Below are positions 54,766 through 63,250 of a stretch of DNA of 64,000 nucleotides, one piece after another. The position numbers were made by a program, and so were the translations under genes. Below the pieces are notes generated by a model, which was not told the origin of the DNA, ran no database searches, and worked only from the letters and a program-made list of their open reading frames with translations. The DNA is taken from NCBI RefSeq assembly GCF_016342705.1, contig NZ_JAEINV010000001.1, positions 248,001 through 312,000 on the forward strand. The letters are read 5' to 3'. The DNA comes from Lutibacter sp. (GTDB taxonomy: Bacteria; Bacteroidota; Bacteroidia; Flavobacteriales; Flavobacteriaceae). Every line of letters begins with the position of its first letter. Positions within the stretch are counted from its first letter, which is position 1.

Positions 54766-56144
54766 ATGATCTTAGACTAGCCCACAATATTATTCTTTTT
54801 AGCTATAAATAATGTATTTATTGTTGCATTATTCACCTATCAATATTTTTGTCATCATAAAAAATGGTGCTTATCTGTGTTTATTATAGGTATTTTATTT
54901 CAAACAATAGCACTTATTTTTGTGGGTTACAGAACTGTTTTGCCTTTTTTGTACACGGTACAAATTAGTAATTTATTTTTAATTTCTAGTTTTGCACTAA
55001 CTTCCTTTGGTCTTATTTCGTTTGATGGTAAAATTCGAAAAAATATTTTATGGCTTTTCTTTGTTTTTACAGTGTTATTTTATGTGGCTTTTCTGGCAGT
55101 TTCATAAGACAGAACCATTCGAATTATCATTCAGATACTAGCCAGTTCCTTTTTTTATGGAATTGGTGCATATTATCTTTTTACAAATAAGAAAAATTAC
55201 AAATTTTCTTTAATTTTAAGTGTTGTCCTTTTTATATATGCAATATTTCAAGTGGTTCGTGCATACATAATATATCAATTATATGAGTCTTATGATTTTA
55301 TGAAAGGTGCTACCATTGATCATTGGTATTTAATAATTTCTATTTTTGTGATTAGTGCTTCTAGCATTGGTTTTATAATGCTTTTAAAGGAAATGGATCA
55401 AAAAACCATTCTTTTAAAAAACACAAGAATTCAACAAGATAAACTGAAACTTGAAGCGTTAAACATTACTAAAGACAAACTGTTTTCAATTATAGCGCAC
55501 GATTTAAGAAGTCCGTTTAATGGTATTTTAGGTTTTTCGGAACTATTAATTAAAAATACTCAAGATTTTGAAGTTGGTGAATCTGAAAAGTATCTAGGAA
55601 TAATTAATTCATCAGCAAAAAGCACTCTTACTTTACTAGATAACTTGTTGCATTGGGCAAAAACCCAAACGGGTTAAATTAAGTATAAACCGGAAAATAT
55701 AAATTTGGCTGCTATAATTAAAGAAGTGTTACAAGTAGCTAGTTCAATTGCAAAAGCTAAAGATATTACTTTAACATATGCCATCTTAGATGCTATTGAA
55801 GTATTTGGCGATGTGAATATGTTAAAAATAGTATTACGAAACCTTATTTCTAATGCTATAAAATTCACCAATCCAACAGGTAAAATAGAAGTGTCTGCAA
55901 TCCAAAATGAAAATTATATTGAAGTTTCCGTTTCTGATAATGGTATTGGAATGACTGAAGCAACTCGAAATAAATTATTTAAAATTGATCCTATAAACAC
56001 AATTATTGGCACAGCCGCGGAAAAAGGTTCCGGTTTGGGCTTGGTACTTTGTAAAGAATTTGTAGAAAAACAAAGAGGAAAAATTTGGGTAGAAAGTAAA
56101 TTAGGTAGGGCAGTGTTTTTAAATTTACATTACCTTTAAATTGA
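54766..56144 (+). pseudogene. Decayed membrane-bound sensor histidine kinase
   Basis: Three ORF-track fragments (54877-55107, 55252-55677, 55705-56139) lie in one reading frame and join into a single kinase. Reading from ATG 54766 ('MILD'), in-frame stops occur at 54778 (TAG), 55105 (TAA) and 55675 (TAA). The restored protein has a seven-TM-like N-terminal domain, HisKA ('SIIAHDLRSPFNGILGFS') and HATPase_c ('LRNLISNAIKFTN', 'SDNGIGM', 'GSGLGL'). Against the intact kinase at 42.5 kb, the third stop replaces the Gln of 'TGQINF'. A frameshift near 56105 changes the C-terminus; in the other frame GSVFKFTLPLN and TGA at 56142 follow, as expected. It is a clear pseudogene. Confidence 0.88.
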
Positions 56145-56217
56145 TTTTTTGCTTACAGTTAGACTAATTAAGGAGCGTAAAATCAGCTATAAAACATGCT
56201 GTCTAAAAACTATTGAT

Positions 56218-56319
56218 ATGAATTTAATTACAATAAAAAAATCACATATAGAATTTGAACTCCTGATACTGAAAAGCAAATTGGAATCAGAAGGAATACA
56301 TTGCTTTTTAAAAAAGTAA
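56218..56319 (+). pseudogene. Truncated DUF2007-like protein
   Basis: A 33-codon ORF, 'MNLITIKKSHIEFELLILKS' then KLESEGIHCFLKK, matches the N-terminal helix of DUF2007 proteins (ELLKSKLESEGI..FL), which are normally 70-plus residues. The remaining beta-strand part is missing, so this is probably a remnant. Confidence 0.6.
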
Positions 56320-56332
56320 TAAACCATACAAA

Positions 56333-56533
56333 ATGAACCTATTTCACAAAATAAATTTTAAAAATAAACAAAAGAAAAATACACTTTTATTTACATTGTT
56401 TATCTCAATTTTAGTAGGACAGCTAGTTGCGTTTATTAGTTGGTGTTTTTTTAATGAGAATTATTTTATAGCCTTGTTGTTTGGATCAATTGTTGGTTTT
56501 TTGTTTGGTTATAAAGGACTAAAGAAAACTTAA
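56333..56533 (+). CDS. Small two-TM membrane protein
   Basis: A 66-aa protein: basic start 'MNLFHKINFKNKQKKN', TM1 'TLLFTLFISILVGQLVAFIS', TM2 'YFIALLFGSIVGFLFGYKGL', ending KKT. It starts 14 bp after the DUF2007 fragment. No family is recognised. Confidence 0.55.
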   Translation: MNLFHKINFKNKQKKNTLLFTLFISILVGQLVAFISWCFFNENYFIALLFGSIVGFLFGYKGLKKT

Positions 56534-56535
56534 AT

Positions 56536-56805
56536 AATGCACCTGGAGAAAGAATGGTATTTCAACATATAATTCAGAAAAAAAAGATAGTTGCAGGATG
56601 GCTTCAAATTGATGTAACACAAGAGGCTATTTATCTTGACGAGGATTTTTTTATTGGAGTTGAGTTTATGTCAAATTTTGAAAAACCACAAGATGTTTAC
56701 ATCGGAGTAATTTTATCCAAAGGAAAAGGCTTTTCACGAAGATGTAGTCAAGGAGAATAGATGAAACTGCAAGGTGCTTCAACCATAAATGTAGAAATTG
56801 AATAG
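56536..56805 (+). pseudogene. C-terminal remnant of a carboxypeptidase-regulatory-like surface protein
   Basis: The 68-aa ORF (56554-56760) reads 'GWLQIDVTQEAIYLDEDFFI' and 'DVYIGVILSKGKGFSRRCSQ', which looks like the C-terminal end of exported CarboxypepD_reg-like flavobacterial proteins. It stops at TAG right after 'SQGE', where such proteins have Trp, and the same frame continues with MKLQGASTINVEIE and a stop at 56803. A TGG to TAG change is therefore likely. No signal peptide or N-terminal domain is present. Confidence 0.5.
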
Positions 56806-56969
56806 TAAGTAAAATTTATAAAGTGGATTATACATAAAAATTTTAGAATGTACTAAAAAGAAATGTTTTCAACGTATTAAAAAACTAAATTTGCATAATA
56901 AAAAGTACTACAATTTATTAGTAACTTTTAATTTTCAAAAGCATTGAACTGAAAACGTCCTGAAAAAAG

Positions 56970-57839
56970 ATGAATAACGAACAGAAGGCCATACGAGTTA
57001 CTTATTTTAGTATTTTAAGTAATACAACCTTAGCCATAATAAAAGGACTCGCGGGTGTTTTTGGTAATTCATATGCCTTAATTGCCGATGCAATTGAATC
57101 TACAACTGATATTTTTTCTTCACTATTAGTATTATTCGGACTTAGGTACGCAAAAAGACCTGCCGATGAAAATCATCCCTACGGACACGGAAAAATTGAA
57201 CCGTTAATTACATTTTTGGTGGTTGCGTTTCTTGTAACTTCAGCTGCAGTAATAGCTCATGAAAGTATACAGAATATTCAAACACCTCATGAAACACCCA
57301 AATCTTGGACTTTAATTGTTTTGGCCTGTATTATTATATGGAAAGAAATTTCGTTTCAAATTGTAATTAAAAAAAGTAAAGAAACAAATAGTTCTTCGCT
57401 AAAAGCAGATGCTTGGCATCATAGGAGTGATGCCATTACTTCAATTATGGCTTTTCTTGGAATTTCAATTGCACTTATTTTTGGAGAAGGTTTTGAAACT
57501 GCTGATGATTGGGCGGCATTATGTGCATCATTCTTTATTTTATACAATAGCTATTTAATTTTTAGACCGGCTTTAGGAGAAATTATGGATGAACACCTTT
57601 ACGATGATTTATTAGTTGATATTAGAAATGCATCTATTGAAGTTGCAGGAGTGATAGGAACTGAAAAATGTTTTATCCGAAAAGCAGGAATGAAATATCA
57701 TGTGGATTTACACGTAATAGTTGATGGAAAAATTACAGTGAAAGAAGGACATGATATTGCACATACATTGAAGGATTATTTAAGAACTGAAATTCCAACC
57801 ATAGGACACGTTTTGATTCATATAGAACCAAATGAGTGA
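56970..57839 (+). CDS. Cation diffusion facilitator (CDF) family transporter
   Basis: A 289-aa protein with about six TM segments. The metal-site motifs 'ALIADAIESTTDIFSSLLVL' (TM2, HD replaced by AD...ES-TTD) and 'SLKADAWHHRSDAITSIMAF' (TM5 HxxxD) and 'RPADENHPYGHGKIEPL' are hallmarks of CDF proteins. The cytosolic C-terminal domain ends 'PTIGHVLIHIEPNE'. It exports Zn2+, Fe2+ or Mn2+ by proton exchange. It lies in the same accessory block as the P-type ATPase and VIT transporter genes. Confidence 0.93.
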   Translation: MNNEQKAIRVTYFSILSNTTLAIIKGLAGVFGNSYALIADAIESTTDIFSSLLVLFGLRYAKRPADENHPYGHGKIEPLITFLVVAFLVTSAAVIAHESIQNIQTPHETPKSWTLIVLACIIIWKEISFQIVIKKSKETNSSSLKADAWHHRSDAITSIMAFLGISIALIFGEGFETADDWAALCASFFILYNSYLIFRPALGEIMDEHLYDDLLVDIRNASIEVAGVIGTEKCFIRKAGMKYHVDLHVIVDGKITVKEGHDIAHTLKDYLRTEIPTIGHVLIHIEPNE

Positions 57840-57884
57840 AATATATATGTAAAAGCATTTAAAAATACTACATGCAATGCTTTA

Positions 57885-57960
57885 TTATTGTTTCTAAAAT
57901 AAAATAACAGTAAATTTAACTTAGAAAGGGGTTTTATAGACAAAAAATTTTAAACTCTAA
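57885..57960. repeat. Degenerate intergenic motif, instance D
   Basis: TTGTTTCTAAAATAAAATAACAGTAAATTTAAC matches the left and central parts; the CGTTTTCAAA part is poorly preserved. Confidence 0.4.
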
Positions 57961-58061
57961 TCTTATGTAACCCTGGAAAACCGAGATGGATCTTAAAAAA
58001 AAATCAAAAATAAAAACGGATTATAATAGCATACAATAAACTGGCTATAACCAGTAAAATG

Positions 58062-58119
58062 GAATAGTTCTAAATCGTTCAAATACTGAATAGAGCGTTT
58101 TTAAATCTGTAACTTTCAA
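58062..58119. repeat. Degenerate intergenic motif, instance E
   Basis: AATAGTTCTAAATCG...AGAGCGTTTTTAAATCTGTAACTTTC matches the outer parts and lies 46 bp before the aminotransferase pseudogene. Confidence 0.45.
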
Positions 58120-58164
58120 TTGCTAAACTTTTGTAATGAATTAGCAAAATTATTATGTTGAATT

Positions 58165-58459
58165 ATGTATAGAAAAATAGAAGAATCTCAAACACTTTTA
58201 ATAAATATGCAATCTAAAGGATTAGAGTTGCAAAATCATAAAATTTGGATTTGGGCAATCACCTTTTATGCCTCCAAAAGTGGTTTTAGAGGCTTTAAAA
58301 AATGCTGTAAATCATAAAGAGTATTCTTCAGTTCAGGGAGATTTGGAGCTTAGAAAAAATATTTCTCAATTTCATGAAGCTCATAATGGGTTAAAAGTTA
58401 ATTGCCCAAATGTAATTCAAGGAATTGATGATATATGTGATTGTATTTCTAACCTTTAA
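58165..58459 (+). pseudogene. Frameshifted and truncated class I/II aminotransferase
   Basis: From ATG 58165 the DNA reads 'MYRKIEESQTLLINMQSKGL' ELQNHKI, and then in the next frame GFGQSPFMPPKVVLEALKNA and 'YSSVQGDLELRKNISQFHEA'. Together these are the N-terminal ~90 residues of a PLP-dependent aminotransferase (FGFGQSPFxPP...VQGxxELR). A frameshift near 58247 splits them and homology ends soon after 'CPNVIQG'. The PLP-binding lysine domain is absent, so the gene is dead. Confidence 0.75.
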
Positions 58460-58558
58460 AAATCTAAATAAAAAAAATAACTGAAATTGGAATTAATTAA
58501 AAAGTGGTTTTTAGAGGGAAAATATAAAAAAAGAGATAAGTAATATTAGTTAAAATAA

Positions 58559-58909
58559 ATGGAAAACTCTAGAGTATTTAACATGTCATTTGCAAGTGTT
58601 TATCCTCATTATATAAACAAAGCAGAGAAAAAAGGACGAACAAAGGAAGAAGTGGATACCATTATTTGTTGGTTAACTGGATATCATCAAAAATTGTTAC
58701 AACATCAAATTGATGTGAAGGCAAATTTTGAAACGTTTTTTGCAGAGGCGCCTCAAATGCATCCAAATGTTTCAAAAATTACAGGGGTAATTTGTGGGTA
58801 TCGTGTAGAGGAAATTGAAAATGAATTAATGCAAAAAATTAGATATTTAGATAAGTTGATTGATGAGTTGGCAAAAGGGAAAACAATGGAAAAAATTTTA
58901 AGAAAGTAA
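58559..58909 (+). CDS. DUF2200 family protein
   Basis: A 116-aa cytosolic protein with the near-complete family signature: '[20 protein letters not shown]', '[12 protein letters not shown]', '[20 protein letters not shown]' and '[20 protein letters not shown]', ending '[10 protein letters not shown]'. DUF2200 proteins are widespread, small and of unknown function. It is strongly conserved in contrast to the decayed genes just upstream. Confidence 0.88.
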   Translation: MENSRVFNMSFASVYPHYINKAEKKGRTKEEVDTIICWLTGYHQKLLQHQIDVKANFETFFAEAPQMHPNVSKITGVICGYRVEEIENELMQKIRYLDKLIDELAKGKTMEKILRK

Positions 58910-59177
58910 GAGGGGTTTATATAAAAACGTTATACATTGTTATTTCAATACTTTGTTGTTTTGGAAAATTTTCAACCGTAATGTTAAGTTAAAATATAGG
59001 GATGAAACAAGTAAAGATTTATTAAATAGTTTGTTGTTTTATAGGCTAAAAATATCACCAACATTGAAATTATATTGCTTTCTTCCTTTAAAACGATACT
59101 ATTTATGCTTAAATTTGAATGAATTCACACAAATAGGGATTTCATTTACCTTAACTACAAACAAAAAAAAACTAAAT

Positions 59178-59987
59178 ATGATTATAGACGTACACACCCA
59201 CATTAACAATTACCATGAAGATAGAGTTGTTTCACTAGAAGATTGTCTTAATAATCTTACAGACACAATGTTAGCTAATAATGTTGATTATTCATTAGTA
59301 TTATCTTCATATAAAGTAAATGAACATAGGCCAAGTACAAGACAAGTAGTAGAAGCCATAAAAGGGCGAAAAAATTTAGGAGTAGTATCTGGTATTAGTT
59401 ATTTGCATTATGATCATAGAGATGTGCGGGAAATTAGTGAATATCTAGAAAATGGTTTTATTAAAGGATTAAAATTTTATCCTGGCTATGAGCCATTTTA
59501 CCCAAATGATATCAGATTTAAATTGATGTACGAAATGGCTGTTGAATATGATGTTCCGGTTATGTTTCATTCCGGAGACACGTATGCGCCCAATGGAAAA
59601 GTTAAATATTCACACCCTTTACACATTGATGATTTGGCAGTTGATTATCCTGATTTGAAAATAGTAATTTGCCATGTTGGGAACCCTTGGATAAAGGATT
59701 GTATGGAAGTAGTGTATAAGAATAAAAATGTATATGCAGATATTTCCGGGTTAGTTCTTGGTAATTTTTCAGATAAGTTTGAAAGATATATGAAAAATGA
59801 AATTGAAGAAATGATAACCTATGCCGGTGATCCTAATTATTTATTATATGGTACAGATTGGCCAATATCTAATATGGGATCGTATTTAAAATTTATGAAT
59901 CAATTAGAATTAGCGGAAGAAAAAAAGGAATTAATTTTATGGAAAAATGCAGCTAAGTTATTTAAAATTGATGTTGAAAACCTGTAA
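59178..59987 (+). CDS. Amidohydrolase-superfamily metal-dependent hydrolase
   Basis: The ORF track starts at 58953, but the first 75 codons look like translated intergenic DNA; the ATG at 59178 gives 'MIIDVHTHINNYHEDRVVSL', the usual start with the HxH metal motif. Further ligands: His in 'VPVMFHSGDTY', His in 'KIVICHVGNPW' and Asp in 'LLYGTDWPIS'. This is the amidohydrolase_2 type (269 aa), including decarboxylases and lactonases. The substrate is unknown. Confidence 0.87.
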   Translation: MIIDVHTHINNYHEDRVVSLEDCLNNLTDTMLANNVDYSLVLSSYKVNEHRPSTRQVVEAIKGRKNLGVVSGISYLHYDHRDVREISEYLENGFIKGLKFYPGYEPFYPNDIRFKLMYEMAVEYDVPVMFHSGDTYAPNGKVKYSHPLHIDDLAVDYPDLKIVICHVGNPWIKDCMEVVYKNKNVYADISGLVLGNFSDKFERYMKNEIEEMITYAGDPNYLLYGTDWPISNMGSYLKFMNQLELAEEKKELILWKNAAKLFKIDVENL

Positions 59988-60124
59988 TTGATTTTGGCGC
60001 TATTGCAGAAAGAATTGTGAAAAGGCTAAAACAAAATAGGAAACTAATGTAAGCAATAACATAAAAATGTTTCAATTATAAAATGTGCGAATGCAATTAC
60101 AAATAAAGTAATTAAAAAAATAAA

Positions 60125-60973
60125 ATGGAAAACAAAAACAGAGGCTGGCAAAGAGTTTTACTCATAATTTTACCCTACATTTTTATAGGAGGATTATTTC
60201 AATTTATTGGAGCACTCATTGCTGGAGCGGACTTCACTAATGTTGATTTTCAAAAAACGTCTGAACAACAAGTAATAATGTCGTTTTTCTCTTTATTGGG
60301 AACATTTATTGTGATTTGGTTTTTTTCTAAATATTTAGATAAAGAAAAATTTATAAATCTCGGATTTCAACTAAAAAATAGAGGCGTTGATTTTGGTGCT
60401 GGAATAGTGCTAGGTGCAGTTATCATGATTTTAGGATATGTATTATTGCTGAATTTAGGTGAAATAACTTACACAAAAACAATAATAGATTTTAAAGAAA
60501 TACTACTTTCTATTGTGTTATTTACCTGTGTTGCCTTTGCAGAAGAATTACTACTGAGAGGATATGTTTTAAGAAATTTAATGGTTTCATTTAATAAGTA
60601 TCTGGCGCTTATTATTTCTTCCATTATTTTTGCATTAATGCACGGATTTAATCCAAATATTGATTTATTTAGTATGACAACTATTTTTTTAGCTGGGATA
60701 TTATTAGGAATTTCATACATACACACAAAAAACTTATGGTTTCCGATAGCTCTTCATTTGAGCTGGAATTTATTTCAAACACTTTTTGGATTTAATGTAA
60801 GTGGACAAGATTCGTATTCCTTAATAGAATTTAGTATTACTAAAAACACCTTACTTAATGGTGGCGCTTTTGGGTTTGAAGGTTCTATATTGTCCGTTAT
60901 TACTATGATAATTTCAATAGTTGGAATTGGGTTTTATTACGAAAGGAAAAACACGAAACGCAATATGATATAA
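60125..60973 (+). CDS. CPBP-family intramembrane glutamic protease
   Basis: A 282-aa protein with about eight TM segments. The CPBP/Abi motifs are present: 'AFAEELLLRGYVLRNL' (EExxxR), 'IIFALMHGFNPN' (FxxxH) and 'ALHLSWNLFQ' (HxxxN). These membrane proteases are related to Rce1 CAAX endopeptidases; bacterial roles include bacteriocin self-immunity and protein maturation. It is convergent with murI. The substrate is unknown. Confidence 0.9.
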   Translation: MENKNRGWQRVLLIILPYIFIGGLFQFIGALIAGADFTNVDFQKTSEQQVIMSFFSLLGTFIVIWFFSKYLDKEKFINLGFQLKNRGVDFGAGIVLGAVIMILGYVLLLNLGEITYTKTIIDFKEILLSIVLFTCVAFAEELLLRGYVLRNLMVSFNKYLALIISSIIFALMHGFNPNIDLFSMTTIFLAGILLGISYIHTKNLWFPIALHLSWNLFQTLFGFNVSGQDSYSLIEFSITKNTLLNGGAFGFEGSILSVITMIISIVGIGFYYERKNTKRNMI

Positions 60974-61005
60974 TTTTTAAAAAAAGGATTTTTTACTTTT
61001 AAGCT

Positions 61006-61797
61006 TTAAAATTCTTGTTCAAAAATATCTTTATTGGTTGCAACAGTAGCAATAATATTTTCTAAAACAGTTTTTGAACTATTTATATAGAGTTGGTGTT
61101 TAATTTTACGAGGCATTATTTCAGCCAATAAATTATTTCTTTCTAAAACAGCCTTTGTTTGTTTTGCAACGGCTTCACCAGAGTCTATTATTTTAACTTG
61201 TTCACCCAAAATTTGTTGTATTTGAGGAATTAAATAGGGATAATGCGTACATCCTAAAACCAAGTGATCTATATTAAAATTCAACATAGGTTTTAAATAA
61301 GTTGTAAGTAAGTGAGCTAATTCTGGAGAATTTAATTTGCCAGCTTCAATTAAGGGTACTAAGCCTTCACCATCTTGCTCTATTTTAGTAATATTTTTAG
61401 TGTATTCGTTGGCTGTTTTTTCAAATAACTTACTACTTAAAGTTCCTTTGGTTGCCAATATTCCTATAGCGCCAGTTTTACTGAGTAGTGCTGCAGGTTT
61501 AATAGCCGGTTCAATACCAATAAAAGGAATGTTATAATTTGAGCGTAAATAATCTATAGCGTTTGTTGTTGCTGTATTGCAGGCAACAATAATTATTTTA
61601 CAGCCTTTAGCTATTAAATACTCCGTATTTTTTACAGATAAGGCAATTATATCTTCGGCTGTTTTTTCGCCGTAAGGAGCGTTCTTACTATCAGCTAAAT
61701 AAATAGTATTTTCATTAGGTAACAATTTAATGACCTCTTTCCAAATAGAAGTGCCACCAATACCTGAGTCAAATAAACCTATAGGTTGATTATTCAA
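61006..61797 (-). CDS. murI: Glutamate racemase
   Basis: Makes D-glutamate for peptidoglycan. Signatures: 'QPIGLFDSGIGGTSIW' (catalytic-region Asp), Cys in 'IIVACNTATTNAIDYL' and the second Cys in 'LVLGCTHYPYL'. The ORF track starts at a GTG at 61839, but that codon lies inside the terminator hairpin of the upstream gene. The TTG at 61797 ('MNNQPIGLFDSG') gives the normal family N-terminus and 264 aa, so a TTG start is preferred. Confidence 0.92.
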   Translation of the reverse strand: MNNQPIGLFDSGIGGTSIWKEVIKLLPNENTIYLADSKNAPYGEKTAEDIIALSVKNTEYLIAKGCKIIIVACNTATTNAIDYLRSNYNIPFIGIEPAIKPAALLSKTGAIGILATKGTLSSKLFEKTANEYTKNITKIEQDGEGLVPLIEAGKLNSPELAHLLTTYLKPMLNFNIDHLVLGCTHYPYLIPQIQQILGEQVKIIDSGEAVAKQTKAVLERNNLLAEIMPRKIKHQLYINSSKTVLENIIATVATNKDIFEQEF

Positions 61798-61829
61798 TTT
61801 TAATGTTTTTTTGAAATATAAATGTAAAA

Positions 61830-61855
61830 AAAATCCCACAGAAAGTGGGATTTAA
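61830..61855 (-). terminator. Hairpin terminator between the OmpH-like gene and murI
   Basis: AAATCCCAC and GTGGGATTT pair around AGAAA; on the - strand the stem is followed by a run of T (complement of AAAAAAA). It ends the bamA-skp transcript and decides against the upstream murI start. Confidence 0.8.
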
Positions 61856-61877
61856 TTAAATAAGATATTGTTTAGGT

Positions 61878-62378
61878 TTATTTAATTCCTAATTTAGTTT
61901 TTACTGCTGGCAATAAATCTGTTCCGTTAGCTACAATTAAACTTGAAGCATCTAATACATAAACAAATCCTTGATCTTTAGCAACTTCTTCAATAGCTTT
62001 TTTAGCTTTGTCTAAAATTGGTTTCAATTTTTCATCTCTGTTTTTAGAAATTTCTTCTCTAGCCACTTGTGATGCTTGGTAAAGATTTTGACGATCTTGT
62101 TCAATTTCAGCACCTCTTTGTTGGTTTACTTCATCAGTTTGTGAATTTACTTCAGCTTCGTATTTTTTTAATTTTGCTGTAAATTTATCACTTTCAGCTT
62201 TTAGTTCACTTTCGTATGTTTTGCTTAATTTTTCTAAATCAGCATTTAATGCTTTTGTTTCTGGCATTAAACTTAATAGTAAGTCAGTATTAATATGAGC
62301 AACTTTTGTTTGTGCTTGTACCGTGTTTAACCCTAAAGTTACTATTGCAATTAGTAATAAAGTTTTAAAATTTTTCAT
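61878..62378 (-). CDS. OmpH/Skp-family periplasmic chaperone
   Basis: A 166-aa protein with signal peptide ('GLNTVQAQTKVAHINTDLL'). The OmpH fold is visible: strand 'KVAHINTDLLLSLMPETK', a long coiled coil rich in Lys, Glu and Gln (about 45-115), then 'AKKAIEEVAKDQGFVYVLDA' and 'LIVANGTDLLPAVKTKLGI'. Skp-like chaperones hold unfolded outer-membrane proteins for BamA. It follows a longer homologue by 20 bp and bamA upstream. Confidence 0.9.
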   Translation of the reverse strand: MKNFKTLLLIAIVTLGLNTVQAQTKVAHINTDLLLSLMPETKALNADLEKLSKTYESELKAESDKFTAKLKKYEAEVNSQTDEVNQQRGAEIEQDRQNLYQASQVAREEISKNRDEKLKPILDKAKKAIEEVAKDQGFVYVLDASSLIVANGTDLLPAVKTKLGIK

Positions 62379-62398
62379 TTTTTTGCTTGATGTTTAAA

Positions 62399-63184
62399 TT
62401 AATTATTCTCTTTTTTTGCTTTTTTGGCTTTTTTTGCCTCTTCTATTTCTTTTATTCTTTGTAGTCTTTTATCTTCAATTGCTTTTTTTAATTCTTCTCT
62501 TTTTTTAAGTTGTTCGGCTTTTTTTTCTTCTAGTTTTAGTTGTAATTCAGCTCTTTTTTGTTCTCTTTCAGAAATTACATTATCAGTGGTGCCGTCATCA
62601 TTTATAGTTGTAACTGCTTCTTTATTGGTTAAAGCTTCTCTTTTTGCTTTTACTTCATTTAATTTTTCAGTTCTATTAATACTACTTATAACAAGTTCAC
62701 TAACATCATATTGTTGATTTGAAAATAACATGATTAAATCGCTTGATTTGTCAAAGATAAAATCATAATTACGCTTTGATGCAATATCTTGAACTGCATT
62801 ATATACTAAATCCTGAATTGGTTGTACTAACTGTTGTCTTAAAAAGAATAAATCGCCGTTGCTACCAAAATAGGTTTCTTGTAAAATTTTTAATTCAGTT
62901 TCTTTTATTTGAATGTCTTCTTCTTTTTCAACAATTAGTTCTTTTGTTAATAATGCTTTTTCGTTATTTAATTCAGCTTTTAAATCTTCTATTTCTTTTT
63001 GTTGTGACTGAATGTTACTTTGCCAAGTGATGGCTTTTGCATTTATTTTACTTTGAGCTTCAGTATAGTCTGGTATATTTTGTAAAATATATTCCATATC
63101 TATATATCCTATTCGTTGTGCTTTTTGAGCAATTGAATTTAAGCTTAAAATTAGAAAAGCAATTAAAAGAACATTTCTTGTCAT
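62399..63184 (-). CDS. OmpH/Skp-family periplasmic chaperone, long form
   Basis: A 261-aa protein with signal peptide ('LSLNSIAQKAQRIGYIDME'). After the OmpH core ('RIGYIDMEYILQNIPDYTE', coiled coil, 'IASKRNYDFIFDKSSDLIML') a highly charged C-terminal extension of about 70 residues rich in Lys, Glu and Arg follows ('AELQLKLEEKKAEQLKKREE'), ending in 'KKAKKAKKENN'. It lies between bamA and the shorter homologue, the conserved Bacteroidota arrangement. Confidence 0.9.
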   Translation of the reverse strand: MTRNVLLIAFLILSLNSIAQKAQRIGYIDMEYILQNIPDYTEAQSKINAKAITWQSNIQSQQKEIEDLKAELNNEKALLTKELIVEKEEDIQIKETELKILQETYFGSNGDLFFLRQQLVQPIQDLVYNAVQDIASKRNYDFIFDKSSDLIMLFSNQQYDVSELVISSINRTEKLNEVKAKREALTNKEAVTTINDDGTTDNVISEREQKRAELQLKLEEKKAEQLKKREELKKAIEDKRLQRIKEIEEAKKAKKAKKENN

Positions 63185-63250
63185 AACTATAATGTATTTA
63201 GAAAAAATCGTGCCAATTTATGAATCATATACAAATATAACTGTTTTACA

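Larger units (their letters stand above)
57840..58164. other. Intergenic region with two motif-like copies
   Basis: A 325-bp gap. It begins with a weak inverted repeat (AAAGCATT at 57852-57859, AATGCTTT at 57876-57883) that may end CDF transcription, and contains two degenerate copies of the intergenic motif (57885-57960 and 58062-58119). Nothing coding is visible. Confidence 0.5.

Noticed and set aside
58953-59177. N-terminal 75-residue extension of the amidohydrolase ORF
   Set aside because: The extension reads like AT-rich intergenic DNA, while the internal ATG gives the standard 'MIIDVHTH' start.
60125-60973. CPBP protease as an anti-phage abortive infection (Abi) gene
   Set aside because: The family name includes Abi, but there are no defence genes nearby; a general membrane protease is the safer call.
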